Source: Bacteroidota bacterium (GTDB taxonomy: Bacteria; Bacteroidota; Bacteroidia; Chitinophagales; Chitinophagaceae). Taken from it: a DNA stretch of 64,000 nt. Made by a program: the position numbers and the translations under genes. Below the pieces are notes generated by a model. That model was not told where the DNA came from. It made no database searches and saw only the letters and a program-made list of their open reading frames with translations. Within the stretch, counting starts at the first letter, position 1, and each line of letters starts with the position of its first letter. The stretch is from positions 395,173-459,172 of the forward strand of contig JADJSG010000005.1 of NCBI GenBank assembly GCA_016711825.1, read 5' to 3'. Below are positions 11,482 to 20,570 of this stretch, piece after piece.

Positions 11482-12639
11482 ATGTCAATCGCAAACTTAA
11501 CACAAGTAGACAATTACAATTATGGCATCGAAAAAATATTCGATTCAGCCAAGGATTTTTTACCTATCAATGGTACCGATTATGTAGAGCTTTATGTGGG
11601 CAATGCAAAACAAGCAGCGCATTACTATAAAACAGCTTTTGGGTTTCAATCGTTTGCCTATTGCGGTTTAGAAACAGGTAACAAAGCCTATTGCTCTTAT
11701 GTAGTTGCCCAAGATAAAATCAGGTTGGTACTTACCACACCCTTTGACCCCGAAAGTGAAATATCAGATCATATCAGACGACATGGAGATGGGGTAAAAG
11801 TGATTGCACTTTGGGTAGACGATGCCCGAAAAGCATTTGAAGAAACCACTAAACGAGGTGCAGTAGCCGTGATGGAACCAACCGTATTTTCAGATGAGAA
11901 TGGAGAAGTGGTTAAAGCATCTATCAAAACCTATGGCGATACCATTCATACTTTTGTAGAGCGTAAAAACTATCAGGGTGTTTTTTTACCCGGGTTTGAA
12001 AAATGGGAAAGCGAATACAATCCTGGCAGTAAAGGGCTCAAATATATCGACCATATGGTGGGCAATGTGGCATTGGGCACCATGAATACCTGGGCCGACT
12101 TTTATGCCAATACCATGGGTTTTGCCAACCTTATCACTTTTGACGATAAGGATATTTCTACCCAATACACCGCCTTGATGAGTAAAGTAATGACCAATGG
12201 CAATGGCCGAATTAAATTTCCAATCAATGAACCTGCTAAGGGATTAAAAAAATCACAGGTAGAAGAGTATTTAGATTTTTATGGCGGACCCGGTTGTCAA
12301 CATATTGCGGTAGCTACCGATGATATCGTCTTTACCATTGCTGAAATGCGTAAGTCGGGTGTTGAATTTTTACATGTGCCTGGAACCTATTACGATACAG
12401 TGGTAGATCGCGTGGGTACCATTTCAGAAGATATGAATACCCTCAAATCATTAGGCATCATGGTTGACCGTGATGAAGAAGGATACTTGCTACAAATTTT
12501 TACCAAACCAGTAGAAGACAGACCTACCTTATTTTTTGAAATCATTCAACGTAAAGGAGCCAAGTCGTTTGGCAAAGGCAATTTTCAGGCTTTGTTTGAA
12601 AGTATTGAAGCTGAACAAGAACGAAGAGGTACTTTATAA
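11482..12639 (+). CDS. hppD: 4-hydroxyphenylpyruvate dioxygenase
   Basis: This enzyme converts 4-hydroxyphenylpyruvate to homogentisate, the step just before HmgA. It has 385 residues in two vicinal-oxygen-chelate domains. The Fe(II) ligands are the His in YIDHMVGNV, the His in GCQHIAVATDD and the Glu in LFFEIIQRKG. The C-terminal helix follows GKGNFQALFESIE. It begins 5 bp after the ahpC stop. With hmgA it covers two successive steps of tyrosine degradation. Confidence 0.97.
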   Translation: MSIANLTQVDNYNYGIEKIFDSAKDFLPINGTDYVELYVGNAKQAAHYYKTAFGFQSFAYCGLETGNKAYCSYVVAQDKIRLVLTTPFDPESEISDHIRRHGDGVKVIALWVDDARKAFEETTKRGAVAVMEPTVFSDENGEVVKASIKTYGDTIHTFVERKNYQGVFLPGFEKWESEYNPGSKGLKYIDHMVGNVALGTMNTWADFYANTMGFANLITFDDKDISTQYTALMSKVMTNGNGRIKFPINEPAKGLKKSQVEEYLDFYGGPGCQHIAVATDDIVFTIAEMRKSGVEFLHVPGTYYDTVVDRVGTISEDMNTLKSLGIMVDRDEEGYLLQIFTKPVEDRPTLFFEIIQRKGAKSFGKGNFQALFESIEAEQERRGTL

Positions 12640-12727
12640 ATATTGTAAAAAATAAATACATCCCTTCATTTGCAATAAAATGATGTACAAACCCTATTTT
12701 TAATAAAAACCCATACCCCTAAATATT

Positions 12728-14125
12728 ATGAGCGCAGGTTGTCTTAATAATTGCCCCAATTGTAAATGTTCAAAATCGGCAATCATCATTGGTGCCGGCT
12801 TAGTAGGCTCACTGTGGGCTGTGTATTTAAGCAAAGCGGGTTATAAAGTAGATGTTTATGAACGTCGGCCCGATATGCGACGGTCAAAGATGTCTGCTGG
12901 TAAATCAATCAATTTAGCCACATCTTATCGTGGTTGGAAAGCCTTAGACGAAGTGGGTATTGGCGATGAAATTAGAAAAATTGCCATCCCCATGTACGGT
13001 CGCACTTTACATCATCAACACGGCGAAGTGAAGTATCAACCCTATGGCAATGATGATCAGGCAATTTATTCCGTATCAAGAGGGGCTATCAATGCAAAAC
13101 TGATGAGTATTGCAGAAGAAAATATTACGGTACATATTCAATTTAACGCTGAATGTATTGATATAGATTTTAAGCAAGATAAAGCCATTTTTAAAGATAC
13201 TGTAACGGGTGTTATCACCGAGGCCACGGCAGATGTGATTTTTGCCACTGATGGAGCCTTCTCCGCTGCTCGTTATCATGGGATGCAAAAGCTTGATCAG
13301 TTTAATTATTCGCAGCAATACATAGCAGATGGGTATCGCGAAATATTATTACCAGCCAATGAAGATGGCAGTCATAAGCTACCACTGAATACTTTACATA
13401 TCTGGCCTCGCGGAAGATTTATGTTGATTGCTCTTCCTAATTTTGATGGGTCATACACGTGTACTTTATTTATGCCTTTCGAAAATGATCAATATTGTTT
13501 TAATAACCTCACCTCCAAAGAGAAAGTCAACGAATTTTTTAGGGAAATATTTCCAGATTTTTATGCCATGATGCCTAATATAGCCGATTCCTGGGATGAT
13601 CACCCTTTATCATCATTAGCCATTATTCGATGTTTTCCCTGGACACATCGCAAATTAGCCTTGATGGGTGATGCCGCTCATGCCACTGTACCCTTTTTTG
13701 GACAAGGTATGAACGCTGGTTTTGAAGATTGCAGCGTGATGTGGGACTTGATGAATAAACATATGGACAATTGGCCGGTAATTTTTAAAGAGTATGAAAA
13801 ATTAAGAAAACCGAATGGAGATGCGGTACAGGATTTATCTTTACAAAATTATATTGTGATGCGGGATAAAGTGTCTTCTCCTAAATTTTTATTATTACAA
13901 AAAATTGAACGTCGTTTGAATTATCTTTACCCCGATTCCTATTTCCCCTTGTATAGCATGGTGTCGTTTACCGATATCGATTATGCCACTGCATGGAAAA
14001 AAGGCAATGAACAAGAAGCAATGATAAAAAAACTTATTGACCAAAACCATATAAACGAATTAACAACTGAAACCGAGATAGATAGCATCTTACACACTTT
14101 CATGCAACAAACAGTTGCTTCATAA
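12728..14125 (+). CDS. kmo: Kynurenine 3-monooxygenase with Cys-rich N-terminus
   Basis: This FAD-dependent hydroxylase converts kynurenine to 3-hydroxykynurenine. It has 465 residues. The dinucleotide fold is IIIGAGLVGSLWAVYLSKAGYKV-like near 20-42. The second FAD motif is LALMGDAAHATVPFFGQGMN, and YPDSYFPLYSMVSF near the C-terminus is family-typical. Unusually, a 16-residue leader precedes the Rossmann fold and holds C5, C9, C12 and C14 (CLNNCPNCKC). No nearer in-frame Met exists, so the leader is probably real. kynA follows 10 bp later. Confidence 0.95.
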   Translation: MSAGCLNNCPNCKCSKSAIIIGAGLVGSLWAVYLSKAGYKVDVYERRPDMRRSKMSAGKSINLATSYRGWKALDEVGIGDEIRKIAIPMYGRTLHHQHGEVKYQPYGNDDQAIYSVSRGAINAKLMSIAEENITVHIQFNAECIDIDFKQDKAIFKDTVTGVITEATADVIFATDGAFSAARYHGMQKLDQFNYSQQYIADGYREILLPANEDGSHKLPLNTLHIWPRGRFMLIALPNFDGSYTCTLFMPFENDQYCFNNLTSKEKVNEFFREIFPDFYAMMPNIADSWDDHPLSSLAIIRCFPWTHRKLALMGDAAHATVPFFGQGMNAGFEDCSVMWDLMNKHMDNWPVIFKEYEKLRKPNGDAVQDLSLQNYIVMRDKVSSPKFLLLQKIERRLNYLYPDSYFPLYSMVSFTDIDYATAWKKGNEQEAMIKKLIDQNHINELTTETEIDSILHTFMQQTVAS

Positions 14126-14135
14126 AAATGAACAC

Positions 14136-15050
14136 ATGAACGAAAATAAAGAACAACTCTTACAACGTATTGAAGAAAAATTTAAAGCCATTGACCAAAA
14201 TCCGGATGTGCATCTTGAAGGACTTGTGTGGGCAAAACCTATGAATTACTGGGACTATATTTTACCTGATGCCCTATTAAGTTTACAAGTTCAACGCACC
14301 ACATTACCCGATGAAATGGTGTTTATTATGTATCATCAAATCAATGAACTATTGTTTAAAATGATACAATGGGAAATCGATCAGGTGAGTGTAGTGGAAA
14401 AGATTGAAGCTGACTTTTTTACAGAAAAATTAAGACGTATCAGTCGGTATTTTGATATGCTTTCATCCTCCTTTGAAATCATGGGTGATGGTATGGAACT
14501 TGCCCAATACATGAAATTTAGAAACACCCTGACACCGGCAAGTGGTTTTCAAAGTGCCGCTTACCGACTGATTGAGTTTTCATCTACCGAATTAATCAAT
14601 TTAATCGATTATCGTTTTAGGGCTTCCATCGATAGAAATACGCCTTACACACATGCCTTTGAACATTTGTATTGGCAAGCCGCAGGTAAAGACCATGCGA
14701 CAGGCAAAAAAAATACCATGCTGGTATTGTTTGAAGAAAAATACAAAGACATGTTTTTACGAAAAATGGAAGCCTACAATACAACGAACCTGTGGACTCG
14801 GTTTAAACAATTGCCCGATGAAGTAAAGCAAGATGCAGCGCTGATTAAGGCTATGCGTCATTATGATTATACGGTAAATGTAACCTGGGTAATGGCTCAT
14901 TATACAGCTGCAGGTAAATACTTAGGCAATGCAGAAGCTACAGGTGGCAGCGACTGGCGTAAATATATGCATCCACGTTACCAACGTCGAATTTTCTTTC
15001 CTGATTTATGGAGCGAAGAAGAATTGAAAAACTGGGGTACGGATGTTTAA
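14136..15050 (+). CDS. kynA: Tryptophan 2,3-dioxygenase
   Basis: This haem enzyme opens the indole ring of tryptophan to give N-formylkynurenine, the first kynurenine-pathway step. The ATG at 14136 (MNENKEQLLQ) gives 304 residues; an ATG at 14115 lies within kmo. Landmarks are FIMYHQINELLFKM, FRNTLTPASGFQSAAYR, the HYDYTVNVTWVMAH stretch, and the substrate loop ATGGSDW near the C-terminus. It is paired with kmo. Kynurenine formamidase and kynureninase are not in the window. Confidence 0.96.
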   Translation: MNENKEQLLQRIEEKFKAIDQNPDVHLEGLVWAKPMNYWDYILPDALLSLQVQRTTLPDEMVFIMYHQINELLFKMIQWEIDQVSVVEKIEADFFTEKLRRISRYFDMLSSSFEIMGDGMELAQYMKFRNTLTPASGFQSAAYRLIEFSSTELINLIDYRFRASIDRNTPYTHAFEHLYWQAAGKDHATGKKNTMLVLFEEKYKDMFLRKMEAYNTTNLWTRFKQLPDEVKQDAALIKAMRHYDYTVNVTWVMAHYTAAGKYLGNAEATGGSDWRKYMHPRYQRRIFFPDLWSEEELKNWGTDV

Positions 15051-15248
15051 TTTATCATCCGTTATCCATTGATTCTTTTCTAATCAATAGATGTTGTATT
15101 GTTTATGTTTTGGGGTCAACCTATTATCGCAAATGTATTCGGTTAAATAGAAAATGTTTGTCCTGAACAAACCGTTTTATCATATATCGCAGGCTATTAT
15201 AGAATCAAAAAAAATGGATAACGTATCTTTGAAAAAAATTATCCTTTA

Positions 15249-16178
15249 TTGAAAGCAATTATATACAAATCTACAGGCAGTTGGTACCTATGCAAAGCCG
15301 CTGATGGCAAGTTTTGGAATGGACGCATGAAAGGTAAATTTAAGATTGATAAAGAAATCACTTCTACCAATCCAATAGCTGTAGGTGATCATGTAACCAT
15401 TGCTTTAGAAAACGATAGCGAAAATTCAGTGATGATTACTGCCATTGAAAAAAGAAAAAATTATTTGGTACGCACATCACCACATAATAAAAATCAAAAA
15501 CATATTGTAGCTTCTAACCTCGACCAAAGCATACTGATAGCCACCATCAAAGACCCACGCACTTCTACAGGGTTTATCGATCGTTTTTTGGTGAGTTGTG
15601 AAGTATATCATCTCAAAGCGATTGTTGTATTTAATAAGGCCGACATGATGGATGAAGAGGATATGAAATATTTTGCCTATTTAAAAAATATTTATACCCA
15701 AATAGGCTATGACATCTATTTGGTATCAGCTGAAAAAAATGAGGGAATAGACACTTTACAACATATCATGCATCATAAAGTGAGTTTGCTCACAGGGCAT
15801 AGTGGTGTAGGCAAATCGACCCTTATCAATAGTATTTTGCCTGAACAATCGCTGTATACCCAGGAAGTGTCTGACTGGAGTGGCAAAGGAATGCATACTA
15901 CTACCTTTGCACAAATGTATGACCTCCCTGATGGTGGTCAAATCATTGATACACCGGGTATAAGAGAATTGGGTATTGTGAATGTAAGTCGTGCAGAACT
16001 CAGTGGGTATTTTCCTGAAATCAAAAAAGAACTGGTAAAATGTAAGTACAATAATTGTAGCCATTTCAATGAACCTGGCTGTGCTGTAAAAGAGGCAGTT
16101 GCGCAAGGCATCATATCGGAAGAACGTTATGTGAATTATGCAAAAATTTATGAAACCATTGAAGAAAAATGGAAATAA
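15249..16178 (+). CDS. rsgA: Ribosome small subunit-dependent GTPase A
   Basis: RsgA is a circularly permuted GTPase that checks late 30S assembly. The start is TTG at 15249; a TAA lies 30 bases upstream in frame with no ATG between, and MKAIIYKSTGSWY is the usual family N-terminus. It has an N-terminal OB fold, then FNKADMMDE (G4), SAEKNEG (G5), GHSGVGKSTLIN (G1) and DTPGIREL (G3). A zinc site C-x4-C-x-H-x5-C (CKYNNCSHFNEPGC) closes the protein. It is monocistronic, with about 200 bp of plain AT-rich DNA upstream. Confidence 0.95.
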   Translation: MKAIIYKSTGSWYLCKAADGKFWNGRMKGKFKIDKEITSTNPIAVGDHVTIALENDSENSVMITAIEKRKNYLVRTSPHNKNQKHIVASNLDQSILIATIKDPRTSTGFIDRFLVSCEVYHLKAIVVFNKADMMDEEDMKYFAYLKNIYTQIGYDIYLVSAEKNEGIDTLQHIMHHKVSLLTGHSGVGKSTLINSILPEQSLYTQEVSDWSGKGMHTTTFAQMYDLPDGGQIIDTPGIRELGIVNVSRAELSGYFPEIKKELVKCKYNNCSHFNEPGCAVKEAVAQGIISEERYVNYAKIYETIEEKWK

Positions 16179-16342
16179 AATGTCCATCTTAGCATTGTGA
16201 ATGTTCATTCCAGTGAAAAACAAATTGATGTTCAATCTTTTTTATAAAATCAGATAGGGACAGGAAGTGAAAAATACCCTTTAAATGGTATCTTAATTAT
16301 TCTTAATACATATAATTTTACCTTCTTAAAACACCTTGTATT

Positions 16343-18835
16343 ATGAAGTATTTTTATCTTTTATGTCTTCTATTTTCTATGAAGGCTTTTGCACAACCCT
16401 GTAATCCATTGTCAAACGCCATTAAAACAGTGTCTGGCACTTATGGCGCATCGAATAAGGAATATACAACAAGTTGCAGTATTTGCGACGGTTGGAATTC
16501 AGGCAACTATTCAGGTTGGATAGCTTATGACATGCAAACCCCTGTTGATATCAACAGTATATTCATCATCAGAAGTATGGTACCTGGTGGTGGTATGACC
16601 CAATATATTGATACCAGCAGTGATGGTGTTACATGGGTAACTGCTTTAAATGTGTCAGGCAGTTTTGTGAACCAGGGTCATCAGTATATCGCCCTTCCTT
16701 CTCCATGGAATAATGTACGTTATATACGATTGCGCGGAACAGGTGGTGTATCATGGATGTCTATCCTCGAATTTATGGTCAATCCCGATCTCATTAATTC
16801 TGAAGTACAGGGTATGCACCCCGTACTCATGAACGAACAAGCTCAATTAATAACCGGAAATAATTTTACCTTTCCAATGACCATTTATGCAAGTAAAGCA
16901 TCTACATATCAGTGGAAACTCAATGGAGCCAATATACCAGGTGCCACCAATCAATCACTTGAAATTACCCAAAATGGAAGTTATAGTGTGTTGGTTACCT
17001 ATACAGGCTCGCCTTGCAATGCTACCCTAACCTCACCTGCGCAAAACATTACAGGTCCACGTTTATGGCTCAAAGCTGATGAAGGTGCATATACTAATAA
17101 TGGCATTAACCTGGCAACCGATGGACAAACCATTCAACAATGGAACGACCGAAGTGGCAATAATTTCCATGCAACACAAGCAGATGCTAGCAAACGCCCA
17201 ACATGGCAATTAAACGCTTTCAATGGCAAACCCGCCTTATGGTTTGATGGGGTTAATGGCAATTATTGGCTCGAAAATACCGTCAATACCCCCGTAGCCA
17301 CAGCAGGTGCAGCACGTACATACTTTGTGGTGGCAAAAGCTGCATGCAATGCAACAGGGTATCAGGGAGGTCATTTATTTACCAACAGACGAACTCCAAA
17401 TGCCAGCACCCTTGAGTTTGTCAATAATCCCGGAAATGGTATTTTTCATGGTGGTAATCTGTGTTGTAATCATCCTCAAGTTACCAGTGTATCTTTTGAA
17501 GAAGGCCAATATCAACCATTTATTGGCACCTGGCGCACAGGAGGTACCAATACCAATCTTGACTTTTGGATGAATGGTACTGCAGCTGTTACTGCCAATG
17601 CCAACTTCGAATTAGACAATGGAGCCGTTGGATATTGTGTGGGCGACCGTAGAGATGCTTTCCAATTTGTAGACCCAACAGGTGGCTATGATTGGCAAGG
17701 ACATATAGCTGAAATCATTGTGTATGATCGTGCATTAAGTGACGAAGAGCGCTTAGCCACCGAAAATTACCTCGCATTGAAATACCAACAACCCACAGCA
17801 CCTTCACAGTTTACCTCATTGCCATCTGCAACCGTTTATAATACTGCAGACATCAGCGATGCTGTATGGCAACACACTTTCAATACTGCGAATAACAACG
17901 AAATGATCGCCTCTATTAAAAGCAATTGCGCCGATTTAGGCATTCGTACTGATACCGTGTATGTAGAACCTTCAGCCGTGACAGTGGGTGCCAATAGTTA
18001 TATGAGACGTCATTATGTAATCAAAACCAGTCTTGCCCCTGTGGGTAGCAAGCGAGTACGTCTGTATTATACAGATGCCGATTATGCAGACCTTCAAACT
18101 GTACAACCTTGGCTTACTTCACATAGTGAACTTAACGTTATAAAATACAATGGACCCAATGAAGATGGTATATTGAATGATATGGGTGGCGTACTCACTT
18201 TGATTCCTTCAGCTGCAATAACTACGGGGACCGCATTTGGACAACGTTTTCTTGAATTTGATGTTACAGGATTTAGCGAGTTTTGGATTTCAAGCAGTAA
18301 CAATGCTCCCCTGCCAGTAGTATTGACAAATTTCGAAGCCAATAAATGCAATACCAGCCATGCATGTATTGCATGGCAAACTAGCCATGAATCACAAATG
18401 AGTCATTATGAATTACAGCAATCAATGGATGGTATTCATTTTAATACGGTGTATCAAGCAAGCGCTAAAAACAGTGCAGTGAATCAATATACGTTCGAAC
18501 ATCGAAACCAATCAGGTAAAGTATATTATAGACTCCAGATGATTGATGAGAACAATCAATTCAGTTATAGCAACACAAAAGCACTTGATTTTGACAGCAA
18601 AGCATCTATCCAAATCAACCCAAATCCAGCAAACAATCAACTTACGGTATCAGGTATTGAAGGTGAATATCGCATTGAATTGATTAATATGCAAGGACAG
18701 GTATTACAAACGATTTCAAGCATAGGCAACAAGGATATCCAAATCAAAACCAGCGATTTACCTATTGGTATTTATTACCTTAAATTTTATTCATCCCAAT
18801 CCATACAAAGCCTAAAAGTTTTGATTCAACATTAA
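16343..18835 (+). CDS. Secreted T9SS protein with discoidin-like and LamG-like domains
   Basis: This is an 830-residue exported protein. A signal peptide ends at KAFAQ (residue 18). Residues about 20-150 look like an F5/8-type (discoidin) module. An Ig-like segment follows near 180-215. A concanavalin/LamG-like jelly roll covers about 235-480 (RLWLKADEG, QQWNDRSGN, IAEIIVYDRALSDEE). A beta-rich linker (RVRLYYTDADYADL, GFSEFWI) and a fibronectin-like segment come before the T9SS type A sorting domain (NPNPANNQLTVSG to the end). It is likely surface-attached and may bind carbohydrate; the ligand is unknown. A broken paralogue of similar length lies at 57629-60148. A strong hairpin terminator follows it. 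Confidence 0.85.
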   Translation: MKYFYLLCLLFSMKAFAQPCNPLSNAIKTVSGTYGASNKEYTTSCSICDGWNSGNYSGWIAYDMQTPVDINSIFIIRSMVPGGGMTQYIDTSSDGVTWVTALNVSGSFVNQGHQYIALPSPWNNVRYIRLRGTGGVSWMSILEFMVNPDLINSEVQGMHPVLMNEQAQLITGNNFTFPMTIYASKASTYQWKLNGANIPGATNQSLEITQNGSYSVLVTYTGSPCNATLTSPAQNITGPRLWLKADEGAYTNNGINLATDGQTIQQWNDRSGNNFHATQADASKRPTWQLNAFNGKPALWFDGVNGNYWLENTVNTPVATAGAARTYFVVAKAACNATGYQGGHLFTNRRTPNASTLEFVNNPGNGIFHGGNLCCNHPQVTSVSFEEGQYQPFIGTWRTGGTNTNLDFWMNGTAAVTANANFELDNGAVGYCVGDRRDAFQFVDPTGGYDWQGHIAEIIVYDRALSDEERLATENYLALKYQQPTAPSQFTSLPSATVYNTADISDAVWQHTFNTANNNEMIASIKSNCADLGIRTDTVYVEPSAVTVGANSYMRRHYVIKTSLAPVGSKRVRLYYTDADYADLQTVQPWLTSHSELNVIKYNGPNEDGILNDMGGVLTLIPSAAITTGTAFGQRFLEFDVTGFSEFWISSSNNAPLPVVLTNFEANKCNTSHACIAWQTSHESQMSHYELQQSMDGIHFNTVYQASAKNSAVNQYTFEHRNQSGKVYYRLQMIDENNQFSYSNTKALDFDSKASIQINPNPANNQLTVSGIEGEYRIELINMQGQVLQTISSIGNKDIQIKTSDLPIGIYYLKFYSSQSIQSLKVLIQH

Positions 18836-18853
18836 TGCTACATGACAAATTAT

Positions 18854-18884
18854 AAAAAACCGCTTCTATGATGAAGCGGTTTTT
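18854..18884 (+). terminator. Rho-independent terminator after the T9SS LamG gene
   Basis: A perfect stem, AACCGCTTC paired with GAAGCGGTT, with a 6-base loop and flanking A and T tracts (AAAAAA before, TTTT after). It lies 19 bp past the stop and could work in both directions. Confidence 0.85.
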
Positions 18885-19021
18885 ATTTGATATAAATCGA
18901 TGAGTTCAAAACAATACCAATTCATTTGCCACTACTCATTATATAACGTTCAATTACCTTAAGATGAAATATAATGAGTGTTTGATTTTTAAAGATATTT
19001 ACATGACTTCTAATAAATGTA

Positions 19022-19052
19022 TTTGGTATAACAAGCCAACACCTTAAATTTA
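19022..19052 (+). promoter_or_regulatory. Candidate promoter for crcB
   Basis: TTTG at 19022-19025 and TAAATTTA at 19045-19052 are 19 bp apart, close to the Bacteroidota TTTG-N19-21-TAnnTTTG layout. The -7 box ends 4 bases before the ATG, so the transcript would be nearly leaderless. Confidence 0.4.
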
Positions 19053-19056
19053 CACT

Positions 19057-19422
19057 ATGAAAAATATGCTATTCGTATTTTTAGGGGGCGGGGTAGGAAG
19101 TGTGATTCGGTATATCGTCAGTACATTTTTTGTAGTTAGCTCCAATGCCTTTCCTTTCGCCACTTTTATCGTGAATATTATGGGAAGCTTTATCATCGGA
19201 TTATTGATGGGTTATTTCATACAGGATACAGCAGAACAGCAAACCTGGAAATTGCTTTTAATGACAGGCTTTTGTGGAGGATTTACCACCTTTTCAGCGT
19301 TTAGTAAAGAAAGTGTATTGATGATCATGCAACAACAGTGGGGCATGGTAAGTCTTTACATCGTACTGAGTATCATTGTATGCCTTAGCGCCACCGCTTT
19401 AGGATATCTATTGTCTCATTAA
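19057..19422 (+). CDS. crcB: Fluoride ion channel CrcB/Fluc
   Basis: This small inner-membrane fluoride exporter works as a dual-topology dimer. It has 121 residues with four transmembrane helices. Family motifs are GGGVGSVIRYI at the N-terminus, NIMGSFIIGLLMGYF in helix 2, and GFCGGFTTFSAFSKE, which lines the pore and sodium site. It is transcribed alone; a near-consensus promoter abuts the ATG. I saw no fluoride riboswitch upstream. An imperfect hairpin (19438-19459) follows the gene but lacks a T tract. Confidence 0.95.
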   Translation: MKNMLFVFLGGGVGSVIRYIVSTFFVVSSNAFPFATFIVNIMGSFIIGLLMGYFIQDTAEQQTWKLLLMTGFCGGFTTFSAFSKESVLMIMQQQWGMVSLYIVLSIIVCLSATALGYLLSH

Positions 19423-19649
19423 ATCATTTGGCGTTGAATATGAATCGTTTGATTCGTATAGTTGGTTTGGGTAATGCATACAAACAGTTCGATTAAATGC
19501 CATTACATTTAATTTTAGTCTAAAAAATATAAATACATTAGATACATACATTGAATAAAATCAGAAAATATTAGCCCTATTTAAAATATTTCGTAGATGT
19601 ATTACTTTAATTTATTGCTGTATCGTGGGTATTATTTTTTTATATTTAC

Positions 19650-20561
19650 ATGCGATTAATAAACATCATCATGAATTGGCATCAAAGTCCGGTAGTAGAC
19701 CAGGTAGGTATTGAAGAACGTGTAGCAAGATTCAACACCCGTAGCATCAAAAAAGAAAGTAAAATGCAGGGGCTTCATTTGGCATTGAATATGATTGACC
19801 TTACTACATTAGAAGGCAAAGATACGGTGGGCAAAGTAACCCAAATGTGTTACAAAGCGCAGCATGTCGCCGACCATTTAATGGATGTACCTACCGTTGC
19901 CGCCGTTTGTGTATACCCTAATCATGTAAAAACAGCCAAGAAATGTTTATTGAATTCAAGCATTAAAATAGCCTCTGTAGCTACAGCCTTTCCAAGTGGC
20001 AATAGTTCATTAAAAATAAAATTAGCAGATACCAAAATGGCTGTTGACCATGGTGCTGATGAAGTAGATATGGTAATTAGCCGTGGTGAATTTTTGCAAG
20101 GCAATTACTCATTTGTGTTTGACGAAATTGCTACGATTAAAGAAGCTTGTAAACATGCCCGTCTAAAAGTAATTTTAGAAACAGGGGAACTCAGCACCCT
20201 CGATAATGTACGCAAAGCGAGTGATATCGCCATATTGGCCGGGGCTGATTTTATTAAAACATCGACCGGCAAAATACAACCTGCTGCTACCATGCCTGTA
20301 ACTTTGGTGATGCTACAAGCCATCAAGGATTATCATGATGCCACAGGAAAAATGATTGGTATGAAACCCGCTGGTGGCATTTCAACATCAAAAATGGCCT
20401 TGCAATATTTAGTGATGCTATACGAAACATTGGGTGATGCATGGATGAGTAATGAATGGTTTAGGTTTGGTGCCAGCAGTCTTGCCAATGATATTGTGTT
20501 GCAAATAGGGAAGGAACAAAAAGGTGTTTACTATAGCAAAGATTATATTTCTATTGATTAG
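19650..20561 (+). CDS. deoC: Deoxyribose-phosphate aldolase
   Basis: DeoC cleaves 2-deoxyribose 5-phosphate to acetaldehyde and glyceraldehyde 3-phosphate in deoxynucleoside breakdown. The protein has 303 residues, longer than E. coli DeoC, with an N-terminal extension of about 40 residues. The class I aldolase barrel shows DHGADEVDMVISRG, the active-site stretch VILETGEL, and the Schiff-base lysine in ADFIKTSTGK, then MKPAGGISTSKMA. The start could be 19650 or the ATG at 19671; there is nothing to decide between them. A membrane glycosyltransferase-like gene follows after 9 bp. Confidence 0.95.
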   Translation: MRLINIIMNWHQSPVVDQVGIEERVARFNTRSIKKESKMQGLHLALNMIDLTTLEGKDTVGKVTQMCYKAQHVADHLMDVPTVAAVCVYPNHVKTAKKCLLNSSIKIASVATAFPSGNSSLKIKLADTKMAVDHGADEVDMVISRGEFLQGNYSFVFDEIATIKEACKHARLKVILETGELSTLDNVRKASDIAILAGADFIKTSTGKIQPAATMPVTLVMLQAIKDYHDATGKMIGMKPAGGISTSKMALQYLVMLYETLGDAWMSNEWFRFGASSLANDIVLQIGKEQKGVYYSKDYISID

Positions 20562-20570
20562 ATATACCGC

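Noticed and set aside
18840..19056. Fluoride riboswitch upstream of crcB
   Set aside because: I looked for the compact crcB-type fold. Only the terminator of the previous gene and a promoter-like pair abutting the ATG are seen.
19438..19459. Terminator after crcB
   Set aside because: The hairpin has a mismatch and no T tract, so it is too weak to list.
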